Below, piece after piece: positions 23,256 through 35,279 of a stretch of 64,000 nucleotides of DNA; the stretch's first letter is position 1, and every line of letters begins with the position of its first letter. The stretch is from Mortierella sp. BCC40632 (taxonomy: Eukaryota > Mortierellomycota > Mortierellomycetes > Mortierellales > Mortierellaceae), in NCBI GenBank assembly GCA_011634665.1, contig WAEK01000017.1:124001-188000 (forward strand), written 5' to 3'. The translations under genes and the position numbers were made by a program. The notes under the pieces were generated by a model, which ran no database searches, was not told the origin of the DNA, and saw only the letters and a list, made by a program, of their open reading frames with translations.

Positions 23256-26200
23256 ATGGAGGATGGTGTTTCGCAGGAGACCATTGCCACATTTGGCTTG
23301 GTATGGGGTCATATTGAGGCGCGATGCAACGTGATTATCTATTGAGCTCCAAGTTCGTCAGCTCATCTTTTCTGACTTTCTCTCTTTCCCCATAGCTCCG
23401 AGAACCAGTCTCCCATGTCCTCTCAGAGCATTCGATCAATGCCACGAATGCCCGGGCGATCGCGCAGGATCTCCGAAATGTCTGCACTATTCTAAACCAA
23501 ATGCCCGATCCCGAGCTTCACCTCACCCAACAACTAGTCGCCTATATCCAGCACGCCCTTCACCACGTTCTCAAACTCTGTCAAAAATTCATGATCCCCG
23601 ACAAACGATTCGATTTTTTGGTCGAAGCCTGGTGTAATACGCTCGAGTTCCTCCTTAGATTGCCTGACAGCTATACTCTTATCATGGGCCCCAACTGGCC
23701 CTACGATCAAATGTTGATCGAGGTCCTTTTCAGAGCCTTGGATGGTTTGCCGATTACTGGGTCAAAGGATGCAGGCGATGCTTCGTCAAAGAACGCTACG
23801 CGTCGGGATCCAAAAGGAAGCAACGAGTCGCGTTTAAGGGACAGAATGCCAGATGAATCTCGGTTAGCTGCCCTAAGGTGCTTGATCTTGGCTCTCCCTT
23901 TAAGCAGAAAAGCACCCACCATTCACGATCTTGTCCAGATCCAGGATAATGACGATCAAAGGGCAGCAGATCAAGTCGACTTCAAACAAGATCGTGTCAT
24001 TCGAACCAAAGCGGACGAAACAGTGCTGACCCACCTCTTGGAACCTGTCAATCAGGCAGTTCTGGGACAGTTGATTGTCATACTTCTGGATGCTGCAAAA
24101 GAGTCTAGCCTGGTCACTCTCAGGACAACATCTCTCGAAGGAATCATGAAGTTGATTCGGTGCCTCGAAACACCTGACCGTGTTGCAACATGGCTCCCAG
24201 GAATCCTAGCAGGATTGACAAAAGCCATGCTCGAACGTGGACTGAAGGAAAATCATTCTGTCCTGACTCGATCGCTTGAAATCTGGACGTACATGGTTGT
24301 GTTGGTGCTTCGAAACATTGCTCCAGTATCTAGCTCAGTATTGCAATCGACAGAAGACGGAGAAAGTGGGACCAAGACTACAGGTCTTGGTGAGGATCTG
24401 ATGCGAATGTACAAGGAAAAGATCGACGCAAAGACGAAAAGTGCTCAGACATCGGCGACCCGACCCGAAGCCAGCGGTTATGGAAGTTCCGCGTGGATAA
24501 AAAGGACTCACTCAGGTCTTTTAACACTCTTCAAACAAATATCTCCGCTTCGATCCCATGCCCACTGGATGGTTCGACTCAAGTTTGCTACCATGGCGTT
24601 TCAGATCTTGCACGATTGTTCAGGAGTACTCTCGCATTGGGAAGGGAGTGCAAGGTCTAGCAAGGATGGAACCGTCGCAGGATTCTTACTGGAGACACTC
24701 ATCTCTTGCACACAAGATGATTACCAGGATGTTTACCTACCAGCGCGCCATAGCCTTGGTATCCTCTCCCAAGAACATAAAACTTTGGAGCTTTCGAATG
24801 TAGGCAAGGAGGTCATGCGCGAGCGACTGTTGGCATTGCCTCGGGTCCTTCATAGTGCGGATGAATTCGTCAAGCAAGGGGCACTAAAGGTTGTTTGCGG
24901 TCTGGCACTCTTCTTGGGGAGACGGATGGAAATGATCTTCAACTTTCAGACTTTGTGGAGCCATTTACTTCCGTGGATCAACATCTTGACCATCGAACAT
25001 CTTGACCAGCACAATGTCGATGAGCGTGGCAATATTCTCGGCATAAGGTCCAAAGACTCCAAGGACGACATGTCTACAGAAGAGGAGCGATGGATCGGAT
25101 GGGTCAAGGAGCATGAAGGAACGAACCGAAAGTTTGGATTTCCCCGAAAGATTTATTTGCATCTTCGCGAGCAGCTCACAGCAGAAGCGTTTCTTGGGTT
25201 CCTCCGACAAGTTGGCTCTACGACTGATGTTGTTGTGTGGTCTGAAGAGCTCATTTCGAGGCTGCAGCTGGATGTCCAAACTGTACAGGATTCTCAAGGA
25301 TGGTTCAGCTCGGATTCGATATCATGTATCTATATACTGAACCAGCTTTTGCTTGGGGCGGCCGAAATCGGCGTTTCCACCTTTGGAAAGGACATGGACC
25401 CATCCAACCGCGCAAAAAAGTCCAAAACCGATCGAAAGGCAGACACGGTCTTAAGGAAAAAGTACCGAAAGACGATCAAAAAAGCGGCCAAAGGCGTCCT
25501 AGAAGAATACCTTACAATTTTAGGCCAGTATTCTCAATTTGCAGCCGAATCGAGATCGAATATCGAGGCGAACCGACTTTCGACGGATACTCATTCTGGA
25601 GATGCAAAAACCCAGGGCTCTTCTCGAGTCACTCTGGCTGGCCTTTTGAGCCTGGATAAGGATGAGATAAGAGTGGATGAAACGCCGACTGGAAGCTCCA
25701 CTTATTATTCGGATACTGCACTCCAGTGCATGTTGCTTGAGGGAGTGGCGTCCATTGCAGTCATCTTGGGCAGGAAAGAATTTGAAATGGAGCTCGTGCG
25801 TGTACTATACATTTTACTGGAATATCTTGGAAATCAAGACTCGGCCCTTGTGCGGGACACGGCTGAGGCGGCACTAGAGCATGTTGCATACGTGTGCGGA
25901 TTTCCAACGATCGGTGATCTCATTCAGGCCAACTATGATTATGTCATCCAACAAGTTTCTCAGAGGATTGCCTTTCTCAGCATGAATCCCGAAACCCCTC
26001 AGGTACTTTGGTCATTAATCCATGTTGTTGGTTCACCTGCCGTGTCCATGCTGGAGGACACTTTAGGAGAGATCTTTGAAGCACTGGATCATTGGCGAAA
26101 TCATGAGGACCAGGTCGCAGAAGGATTGCTCAAAGCGCTGTGTGAAATTGTCCGTGTCATGGCGCATACATCGGCCGCAACTCTGAGTAGAGACGAGTCA

Positions 26201-27493
26201 TCAGATGGCTCAAATACCTTGGTATCGCTAATACGAGGAGCAGAGGTATCGTTACCCGACAAGCCTTCTAAGGAGGTAGAGGACTTTGTCGATCATTATC
26301 GCCTGCTCACTCAAGGGACCAACATTGACCAAGGAGACGATCAGATCAAGAAAGAAACCGCTGACATGACACCTGAACAAATCAAAGACTATTTTATGAA
26401 GCGCGCCAAGGAAGCCAAGGAGGACGAGGAGCGACTCTTTGGTGAGAGATCAGAAGATGAAGATGAGAAGGGTGAAGAAGGCGAGGATACGGAAGAGCCC
26501 ATGTCATTCGGAGATCTTCGCTCCAAGATGCCAAAGGCCTCCAAACCCGATTCAAAGGAGAATCCACCCACCATGCAACAGGCGCTCTGCCTTCGGATCC
26601 TCGACAAGGCCGGCTATTTCTTGACCGCCAACTCGCCTCGAATGCGGATCCTAGCTCTCGAGACGATCCAGGAATCGATCGTGGTATTAAAAGATCGGCC
26701 GATAGAACTGAACCCGGCCATCTATGCCTTTTGGCCATCGATTGTCAGCCGGATATTGAGGCGGTCGGATATGGAGGTCTTTTATGTGAGTTTGAGGGCC
26801 ATTGAGGTGGTCACACTGTTGGCCGAGAACTGCAGCGATTTCCTAGCACGACACTTGATGGATGATATATGGCCGTTCATTTTGAAAGCTCTCAGTGCAT
26901 GGACAGCTCCGACTCTGATGCTATCGAGTGCAGGTTTGAAGAGTAGTAGAAGGGAAGATGGGTCTAGCCGTGCGATAACAATGCAAGGAGCAAACACGAC
27001 ACGGACAGCGACCTTGAATGAAAATACCAGTCGAGAAACAAAGAGGAGACGTCGGCAGTACGAAGGAAGGCGAGGAGCATCCACCAAGGTCTTGACCAGA
27101 GAGCATCGACTCCAGTTGACAACACTGGAGAGCGTTGCCAAGATTGTGCGCAAAGTACGGATACCTGTTCAAGACATCTGGGAGATGCTTTTATTAGTGA
27201 GGGATATTATGGTGGATCCGTACTGGAGATTTCATTGGAACGTACGAGTTGCGGCCCAAGATGCTATCAAAGGAATGGCTATTGCTGGTCATGGAGATTC
27301 GGTTTGGTTAGCGATTGACGACTGTGTGGAGCGGCATAATCAACTGGAGCAGCAAAGGAGATCTCCCGAAGATTGTGAAAGAGATGAAAAAGACAAGTTC
27401 AAAGAAGCTGACGGAGGTAGTGAGGATGACGATAACCATGTCCAAGAAATGTGTTGTGATATCCTGACATTTATGGAGAAGGGACACCTGTAA
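23256..27493 (+). CDS. TTI1: TTI1-like HEAT-repeat protein (TELO2-interacting protein 1)
   Basis: A 15-codon first exon (23256-23300, MEDGVSQETIATFGL) joins, via a 95-nt intron ending in CCATAG, to one large exon (23396-27493). Together they make 1380 aa. The protein is almost all helical HEAT-like repeats. A charged, acidic linker (about residues 1010-1045, including ERSEDEDEKGEEGED) precedes a conserved C-terminal block (NSPRMRILALETIQ, IYAFWPSIVSRI, SLRAIEVVTLLAENCSDFL) that I associate with TTI1. TTI1 joins TELO2 and TTI2 in the TTT complex, a cochaperone that stabilises TOR, ATM and ATR family kinases. The length is close to the usual 1,000-1,300 residues or slightly above. The assignment rests on the C-terminal block and overall HEAT architecture. 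An alternative is another large HEAT protein. Confidence 0.8.
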
Positions 27494-27881
27494 CTCTTAC
27501 AACGATCGTAGAGTCAGTAGCGATAATACTCCTCCTCTCCAGATACATGAATTGAAAATAGAGTTGGTAATGTGTGAAAGCGCTTGCCAAAGGAAGACAA
27601 AACTATCTCGGCGTAGTAACCTACCATATCAGTTTGGTTCTCTAAGAAAGAGTCACCTGTAGTTTTAGTATAATGTCGGTTACTCCAAGATGAAAAATCC
27701 AAAAGATGAAACTGAAAAGAACCAAAAGTGATTTGCAGGAGTCGAGAACCTGAGCTTTGACTGATTTGGAATAGATTGTCAATTCTGGGAAAAAAGATCA
27801 ACACTAGCAAAAGTTTTTTTTTTTTTTATTATTCTTGAAGTTTGTTTCCTTGGCAGCATAGAGGACATTCCAAGAAGAAAG
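27494..27881. other. 3' flank of the TTI1-like gene up to the palindrome edge
   Basis: This is unremarkable AT-rich sequence with one T-run (about 27813-27826). It presumably includes the TTI1 3' untranslated region. Similarity to the far side of the palindrome is lost here, which sets the left edge of the large inverted repeat at about 27882. Confidence 0.5.
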
Positions 27882-28540
27882 AAAGCTTGTAAATTTGATC
27901 CGCACATCTTCAAGAGCAAGAAGGCTACTTGCATTCATGCTGGTAGTGAGATAGTACAAAAGGAAGACTTAGATAAAGAAAGAACCACAGAGAGAGCACA
28001 CACGCGCTCGCGAAAAAGAGATGAGATAAAAAAAAAGATGAATTGCAAAGATTTATTGTAGTGCTCGGATCCGAGCTCTGGTTTGGATGCCAAGAGCCTG
28101 TTTATTAGGGTATCCTTTCTACAAGTCCCCGTTCCAGGTCCTTTTTGCTGGTTACTAGTCTTCCTTGGCCCACTCGTCCTGCCTGCCCATCAGACCACGT
28201 CTTGTGCTCGTGCCTACAAGAGTAGCCAAAAAATAAAGGATACATCAGTCAGCACTGTGCTCAAGATGCTCTCCCTCAACTACTCCATCCTTTCCTCGAA
28301 GGTCCCCAGCCTCTCTCTCTCTCACCCCCCCCCACCCCATCCTACCAAGGAGCTCACCCACTCCTTGGTCCCCCCTCTTGGAGCCGATAGGCAAGGGGAC
28401 ATCTTGCCTACGTCGATGACCCCATCAGCACAGGGCCTCTGAGGCCACCGCGGCTCCATCTGCCCTATATTAGGGGCCCCACCCTACCCTACTGGAGACC
28501 CTCCTCCTCCAGGAAAGGAGAAGAGTGAAGAAGATCTCAT

Positions 28541-29076
28541 GTCACTTTGTACTGGTAGGCTCAACCTACCTGAAAGACCTTGTCGCATCGTGTCGTGTCG
28601 TGTCGTGTCGCTCCATGCCTTGCTGTGTCGTCCTTGTGCTGCTCCATATCGCCTCTGCTGGCCTTGTGGAGATCCTAGTCCGGTGACTCGCATCTATTGC
28701 AACCAATCCAACAACAAAAAAAGGAGCTGGGTAGTATAGGCTCTTGAACGAAGAGAATGAGGAGTGGAGGAAAGGGGAAGGTTGTCCCAACTGGGCCAAC
28801 AACAAACCAACGATGGAGTGAAGAGGCCCAAGTCAGAGCCTCCCCCCACTACCCCACAAAGCCTACATCCTCTTATCTCCTTTGGGGTCACTGATATACT
28901 CCTAACCCTTGACACAAAGACAAAGAAAGAAAGAAAGAAACAAGCAGACAAGTAGACAAGCAGACGAGCAGACAAGCAAACCAACACCTAAACCGGGGAA
29001 TCTTGAGCATCGACGGAGGATCTTGGGATTCCCATACTACCCCGTAGGAAAGCTGCTTTCGCGGCTGTACCTACCT
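28541..29076 (+). repeat. Nested module M1, left arm, forward copy
   Basis: This module of about 540 bp is marked by three landmarks: CTGGTAGGCTCAACCTACCT near 28555, CTGGGTAGTATAGGCTCTTG near 28729 with the following AACGAAGAGAATGAGGAGTG, and TACTACCCCGTAGGAAAGCT near 29036 ending in GCTGTACCTACCT. A diverged copy in inverted orientation lies at about 32397-32944 in the same arm. No coding capacity was recognised. Confidence 0.75.
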
Positions 29077-29864
29077 AAACAAAAACACCCTGCTCCATGC
29101 CTGTCTCTCTTGGGATGCTGTCAAAGGGGGGCTGTCAAAGGTAGTTGTTGAAGCTGTTGCCAAGAGTTGTTGCCAAAGGTGAATGTTGAGAGTGGTTGTT
29201 GAGTGTTGAGAAGAGTGGCTGGTGAGTGTTGAGGAGAGTGGAGGAGGAGGAAGTGGTGAAGAGAGGAAGTGGTGAAGAGAGGAGGCGGTGGAGAGAGGAG
29301 GCGGGTGGAGAGAAGAGGTAGAAGCAGAGTGAGGAAGAAAAGAAATGGTCAAGACATCCAGCCCAGGCGAGGGATGGAGAGAGAGGGGGGAAGACGGTTC
29401 ACGTACAGCGGCCGAGAAAAATAGGTCTGCTGCCCTCAGACTAGGACTTGCGCCGTCAGAACACAGTTCTGGCTGCAACACTCTCCGCCTTCGATTCCTT
29501 TGGTATGAGAAAGGTTCTCTCTTCACCGTCAGCCCGAAAGACCCGGGCTAGGCTCCGAGTTACTTTCACTCTGCCTGATAGAGACGTGAATAACAGCTTG
29601 ATAGGCATGACACATGAAAAAAAAAAAAAAAAACTAGAGGAGGAGGAAGGAGACCAAAATGACCGACAATAAATTTTCTGGGCGGCGTTCATGCGAGCCG
29701 AGTAGCTTAAACGGAATAGCAAGATCTGAATAGCGAAATCTGAATCGGAAGAATGGTAAGACGGGTGATAGGCGGTGAGAAAGAAGGTGAGTACCGTTGA
29801 CCAGCCGCAGCCAAAACGATTCATTCCCTTTTCTCTCGTCCTACCCCACCCTTTATCACTCTCT

Positions 29865-29987
29865 CACCCTCTAGCCCCTCTCTCTAGCCCACCCTATAGC
29901 CCACTCTCTAGCCCACCCTCTAGCCCACTCTCTAGCCCACCCTCTAGCCCACCCCCTAATCCACTCTCTCTCTCTCTTACACACCTC

Positions 29988-30019
<32 letters not shown>

Positions 30020-30031
30020 TTTTTTTTTTTT
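29865..30031 (+). repeat. CTAGCCCAC-type tandem array plus CT/T tract, left arm
   Basis: Units of about 17 bp such as CTCTCTAGCCCACCCTCTAG repeat several times between about 29870 and 29965. They run into a (TC)n tract and a T-run. The right-arm counterpart (about 40860-41030) has a different unit number and variant units containing GGGGCTAG. Confidence 0.7.
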
Positions 30032-30161
30032 GTTGTTGCTAATGCTGGTACCACTGCCGCTGTTGTCTGTTGGTTGTTGGATGTGATGATTGGATGGAGC
30101 CGACTCTCATTCTATCATCCTGCACCCTGCGTCACCAGCACTGATATTGCTCCCTCTTTTT

Positions 30162-30192
<31 letters not shown>

Positions 30193-30863
30193 CCGCCCTC
30201 CACATGCTTCTCCCTCTGATTGGTCCTCTGTTGCCACCACAGCCTTTCTTTCGCGTTCTGCCTTTTTGGCGTGGCACAGACCCTTGGTCAGTCTTACATT
30301 TCTCAGTCCGCTTAGCTGCCAAGGCTGCGCAATTTTGCCTTGTGCCCTCTTGACCCTATTGAGTAGAATAGAGTACACAGAGAATATCCAGCCGATCTCC
30401 GAGGGTGGATGGGTCTTTTGGACAGAACACTTGTTTGCTACTGTGGGGAAACAGAACATCGACGCAGGGTGCAGGGTGCAGGGTGCAGGGTGCAGGGCGA
30501 AGGGCGCAGTGAGCAGGATGAAGGATGCAGGATGTGTGAGCCAACTGCATCCACCAGCACGTCCAACGAACAACAACGTCTACAGCAGCGACTACAGCAA
30601 CAATAGCGGCAGCAGGAAGAGAGGGAGAGAGAGAGCGCGAGAGGTATTAAAATTAATAGAGTTAGTCTTACGGAATGTGCTGTTGAAGAAGGATTCAAAT
30701 GTCGATGGTACACAGTGTCCTTGGTGAGGCAGATACATTGACAGTGCTCTCTGCAGCTGCAAGAGTCGCAGCACACTCCCGCCTCTGACGCCTCTTGGAA
30801 GAAAATCATGACTGAGGGACAGAGTCATCTACTCTATCTACTATTGTATAGTTGCCATATTTT

Positions 30864-31005
30864 GAAGAAGAAGAAGAAGAAGAAGAAGAAGAAGAAGAAG
30901 AAGAAGAAGAAGAAGAAGAAGAAGAAGAAGAAGAAGAAGAAGAAGAAGAAGAAGAAGAAGAAGAAGAAGAAGAAGAAGAAGAAGAAGAAGAAGAAGAAGA
31001 AGAAA
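30864..31005 (+). repeat. (GAA)n triplet tract, about 47 units
   Basis: This is an essentially uninterrupted GAA/AAG repeat of about 142 nt on the plus strand. Long purine-pyrimidine mirror repeats of this type can form intramolecular triplex DNA and are length-unstable. The partner tract in the right arm is at 39859-39994. Homopolymer-like ORFs across it are artefacts. Confidence 0.95.
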
Positions 31006-32396
31006 TCAGCCCGGAGCCAATGAGAACCCATGTCCAAGGTTCAGAGCCAAGCTAGCATGTGGACTCTTGCGAACAGAGGGACAAAGTCAAGTGGTCATCG
31101 GGGTTAGGCAGACCAGAAAGTGGGAAGGATGGATCAAAGGCGCTGGGAAGAGGTCCTTTGAACGATCAGGGTCTGTGTGGGGACCAATCATGAAAGCGAG
31201 GCAGAGACAAAAGGAAAGTGGTGACAAGGAAAAGGAGAGGGTAGAAAGAAACACACGAAAGAAAGAGGTCTGGATAGAGGCAGTAGACATGAGCTATCGT
31301 TTACACTAGAGGTAGTGAGGGGTGAGGTGGTGAGGGGTGAGGTGGTGGAGCGGTTGGAAACAAGAGGATCCAGCCTCGAGATGTGCGGAGCGTTCAGAAA
31401 AACGATCTTACAGACCTACAGGTGAAAGAGAAAGCTGGTGAAGGAAAGGGAACTGGTGAAGGGGAGAGCTGGCGCGCGCGAGAGAGAGCTGACGCGAGAG
31501 AGAGAGAGAGCTGATGCGAGAGAGAGAGAGAGCTGACGCGAGAGAGAACTGGTGATGCAGTCAACACTCTCTTTCAACCGACGAATGTCTGCAACTGAAT
31601 ACCCAAAAAAAAAAAAAAAAAAGGTGCTGCGGTATACCATGAACAAGAGAATGAGGTTGCTGGGTTGTGATTAGACATCCAGCTACTCGTTACATTTTCT
31701 TCCGCACTCTCTAGCCTGCCTCCCTTCCATCGGCTGCCTCTGTCTTTACGTGGTGATCCAGCCCAACAGCTGTCTGTTGGACGGCCAGCGACGGCCAGCG
31801 ACACTGCTCGGGTCTTGAAGAACGCCAAAGGTCTACACTCTTGGAGGAGTCTTCCTTGCTCAGGCAGCTTTCCTCTCATGGAGGACCATAGTCGCCCCGT
31901 GTTTCTCTTTTTCCATTCGGCACCCCACGGTTTCTCTCTCTCTCTCCCGACCCGAAGCAGACAGAGTAGAGCAGCGAGAGCAGGCAGAGGGCCCTGTGCT
32001 GAGTCCTGGTCGACTCGAGTCCAGAGCCAGAGCAAAAGTCGTCTGCTGTTCTCTGCTGTTCTCTGTGTGCTCCCTTTCTCTTTGCCAGTCACTATAGACT
32101 TTTTTTTTTTTTTTTTTTTTTTTTCCCTTCTCCCTGATGTCCACTTCAATCCTTCTTCACCACCACCATCTTCCTCCTCCTTCTTCTTCTTCACCACTCT
32201 TGCTCCACTCCTCCTCCTCCTCCTCCTCCTCCTCCTCCACTCCTCCTCCTCCTCCTCCACTCCTCCACTCCTCCTCCACTCCTCCACTCCTCCACTACTT
32301 TTCACACAGCCACTAAAAGACAACCGCCACCATCACCACCGACACCGCTGACACCTTCAGTACAAGCCAGTCTCGTCTCGTCCAAGAACGCAGAGT

Positions 32397-32944
32397 CATA
32401 GGTAGGTACAGCTATGAGAATGGCTTTCCTTCAGGGTAGTGTGGGAGTACCAAGGTCCATCGCCAAGCTCGAGTCAAGGTTTCCTCTTGTGTGTATGAGT
32501 GAGTGAGTGCGTGGGTGCGTGGGTGCGTGGGTGCGTGTTTGTTATCTCCTCTTTTCTTTTTCTTTTTTTGCCTTTGCCTTTTTGTCCTTGCCTTTTGCAT
32601 TTTGCATTTTGCTATTTTTTTCTTTTCTTTTTATTGTTTTGTCCTTGGGATCGATAGGGATAGCTTCAAGGTCGCTCTGCCGATGCTTGGTGGCAATGCT
32701 CGGACTGGGGACCACCAGTCCACCAGTCTCATCCACCTCACTCTTCATTCTCTTCGTTCAAGAACCCATACTACCCAGCCTCTCTTTTCTCTTTTTCTCT
32801 TTTTCTCTTTTTCTCTTTTTCTCTTTCGATAGACTCTAGCAATAGAGGCGAGGCTCCTATCGACACTGACAAGCCGCTCAACCAACACAGGATGCCAGCA
32901 CTTTTTAGGTAGGTTGCAAAGGCAGCCTACCAGCACCGAGAGGG
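32397..32944 (-). repeat. Nested module M1, left arm, inverted copy
   Basis: Read on the minus strand, this has the landmarks of the module at 28541-29076 in the same order and at similar spacing: CTGGTAGGCTGCCTTTGCAA, CTGGGTAGTATGGGTTCTTG followed by AACGAAGAGAATGAAGAGTG, and CACTACCCTGAAGGAAAGCC ending in GCTGTACCTACC. The sequence between landmarks is more diverged and has different microsatellites, so this duplication is older than the one that made the two arms. Confidence 0.75.
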
Positions 32945-33114
32945 TGTACTCCACCCCTTTCCCTGCTGGGTGGCGTGTTCTCGTGGATCGGGAGAGGCAT
33001 CGGGAGAGGCATCGGGAGAAGACTAAGGATTAAGCGAGAGAAGGCTCAGGATTAAGCGGGAGAAGGCTCAGGATTAAGCGGGAGAAGGCTCAGAATTAAG
33101 CGGGAGCATGCCTT

Positions 33115-33470
33115 CCAAGGGAGGGTATGGTCCACGCAGGTAACCGGAGAGGGCGTGTGCCCCCACGGGTTGGTGGGAGGGTAAGAGGGGGTGCACGTCC
33201 TCCCATGGCCGGGTGGGAGGGGTTACCAAAGGGGCACACCCCCCACGGGTTGGTGGGAGGGTAAATGGGGGTGTGCTCTCTTAATGAGGGTGGAGGGGTT
33301 AATAAGGGGAGCATACTCCCCACAGGTAGGTAGGAGGGTAAGAGGGGGGTATGCTCCCACATACAAGTCGGTGGTCTGGTGGATAGGTGGATGGATTGGT
33401 CGGTGACCAGGAGAGAGAACACGCTTCCCATGGGTTGGTGGGAGTGGAGGGGAAGAGGGGAGGGGTCACC
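33115..33470 (+). repeat. G-rich minisatellite, left arm
   Basis: Variant units of roughly 50-65 bp contain the core CCCACGGGTTGGTGGGAGGG with spacing of G-runs (GTAAGAGGGGGT and similar). At least four degenerate units are visible. The mirror array is at about 37395-37760. The G-runs could support quadruplex structure, which is inference. Confidence 0.75.
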
Positions 33471-33803
33471 CAGACTCGGTGCTGACAAACGTTTCCTCTC
33501 ATCCTTGATCACTCTTGTAGATCTGGCCACAAGATATGATCCACAAGCTGATCCAAGTCAACGACGCAAGAACTAACGAACAAGCAGGCCTGTCAACATA
33601 GAAGAGTGACAGGTTAAGGATCCTAATACCAAATAAAACAACTTGTCCTTTGACATCTTGACATCCCCGCAATCCAATGAACCACTCCTTGGCCATAATT
33701 CTCTTTTAACCCATCTCCAAACCTCTTGAATAAATACAGTGTCATATCTTGGCCACACACACCGTAACCACTCTTGTGTAAACCTTTGACTCTTTTCACT
33801 CTT

Positions 33804-33843
<40 letters not shown>

Positions 33844-34162
33844 GCTGCTGTATCTTCATCTAACCTTCTATCATTCCATCTCGCTGTCAGCGTAGAGACA
33901 CATGACATCCCTACCTTCGACACCATGCGGATCAAATCAAATCTACCAACCCCATGGAGATTTAGACCATTTCAGGCCACAATATGGCTCGAGCAATCCA
34001 CGCGATCCTGGTGACCAAAGATCTCCACCATGGGGTGAGATCCATGCCGATTCTATTTAAGGAGTGTCGAGTAAAACACACAGCTTCTACAAAAGCCAAA
34101 TGATTAAAACACCCAACTTCCCCACAAGGGTCTAGAGCAGTGATGGGCGTCGGAAAAAAAAT

Positions 34163-34533
34163 ATAAAAGAAAGAAGAGTCGAGGGTCTCCCGCAGCATGC
34201 GCCCAACTAGGCTTTGCTTCTATCAAGCCCTGTCGCAAGAAATGGTACCGGGAGTCTCCCTAGCGCTCTACTGAACGGTTTTTTTCTGGGGGGGCGAGCC
34301 ACTAGGTAAGCTCGACTCGGAAATAATTGGAAAAGCTCGAATTCTTCAGCGAATTTTGAGAAATACTAAAAGAGGATCATGATCCAGCTTTTGTGCGGAT
34401 ATTGTCCCTGGTGGGACAACAGATGATGAGGCACTAAGACTTATTTATTTTTTTTTCTTTGAGAGTGGTTTTTGGAATTCGCTAATAATGATTAGTCTGA
34501 AGGATAAGAAATTCATGGTGATGGTGCTACTAA
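34163..34533. other. Left part of the palindrome spacer
   Basis: This is unique, moderately AT-rich sequence between the left arm and the end of the minus-strand cysteine-rich ORF. It contains a short perfect hairpin at 34402-34419 (TTGTCCC, four-base loop, GGGACAA). The hairpin lies 3' of the minus-strand ORF. No other feature is supported. Confidence 0.4.
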
Positions 34534-35171
34534 CTATCTACATTTAGCAGTCCAGCCGCACAGCCCAGTCTTGGCAGTGATAAAACATTCGCCGCAATAT
34601 GCATTGCGACATTTTTTGCACTGAGTCATGGTAGGTGTACAAGATGTGCATGACCTCTTGCTGCACAGAAAGCATGTCATGGTAGAGATAGCATTGCAAA
34701 ACCAATGGTATGTATCGCATATGGCACATACACAATCCATCTCGCAGCCTTTGCAGTATTTCAAGTAGCATTGGTCGCCGTATTTGACACAGTGCGTATT
34801 GCGATAGTTATCACAGGTTTCACTGAGGCATGCACTACACATTGCATAGCCGTTGTATTCGGTGTGAAACATAGCGCTTTCTGTTGACGTGGCGTACATC
34901 CAAGTATGTGGTGATGTTGCTGCATGTTTTCGATGGATCCGGATATAGAGTCGCTATACTTTTGCACCATCTGTCGCATTATTCTCTCTTGAGTTGACTT
35001 AAATGAAGTATAAATGTCGATGTCCATGGTACCGCCTCTCTTGGCCAATACCACCAATCTTGTTTTTAATTCTTGGATGTGAAGATTCGGGCACTCATAG
35101 ATCACTACAGATCGTGTGCCACTCTCAATGAATAGCAGAGCACTCTCTACAGTGACGAACGTACCACTCAT
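34534..35171 (-). CDS. Orphan protein with cysteine-rich C-terminus, frame broken once
   Basis: This ORF is in the unique spacer of the palindrome and is not recognised. From the ATG at 35171 (MSGTFVTVESALLF) one frame gives a non-cysteine N-terminal part of about 75-80 residues. Around 34930-34940 the sensible sequence moves to another frame, which reads through HAATSPHTWMYATS to a stop at 34534 and carries about 24 cysteines in CxxC-like pairs (CSACLSETC, CDTYHWFC, CKKCRNAYCGEC), suggesting zinc-binding modules. No intron with matching phase was found, so an indel or sequencing error is likely and the product may be non-functional. It is divergent to the ORF at 35280-35936, with almost no space between them. 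Composition differs from the arms, which fits cargo gained by the element. Confidence 0.45.
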
Positions 35172-35279
35172 ATTGACGGAGCTATACTTGACGTCCCCGG
35201 ATGCTTCGGCTCATGCACAGGAAAAGAGAGTCATTTCCATGAGTCGGCTGAACTTTGGGAGGGATTCAACCCACACAGG

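Larger units (their letters stand above)
27882..34162 (+). repeat. Left arm of the large inverted repeat
   Basis: This arm is about 6.28 kb. It contains no credible gene; its long ORFs are translations of low-complexity DNA. Along it lie (TGTCG)n near 28590-28610, GAGG-type repeats around 29225-29300, (CTAGCCCACC)-type repeats 29870-29960, poly-T tracts (30011-30031, 30164-30192), GGTGCAG repeats 30467-30500, a GAA tract 30864-31005, CGCGAGAGAGAG units 31470-31545, CTC-rich DNA 32195-32295, (CTCTTTTT)n 32785-32825, CAGGATTAAGCGGGAGAAGG-type repeats 33025-33105 and a G-rich minisatellite 33115-33470. Confidence 0.9.

Noticed and set aside
30808..31055. ORFs encoding long poly-Lys, poly-Glu or poly-Phe
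   Set aside because: They are six-frame translations of the GAA/TTC tract; the mirrored set at 39809-40062 has the same origin.
31574..32351. Overlapping long ORFs in the left arm (and 38551-39289 in the right)
   Set aside because: Both strands are open because of CTC/GAG simple repeats; there is no conserved motif and the composition is repeat-like.
33096..33530. 144-codon ORF rich in Pro/Thr/His
   Set aside because: It is coded by the G-rich minisatellite; the periodic residues follow the repeat unit.
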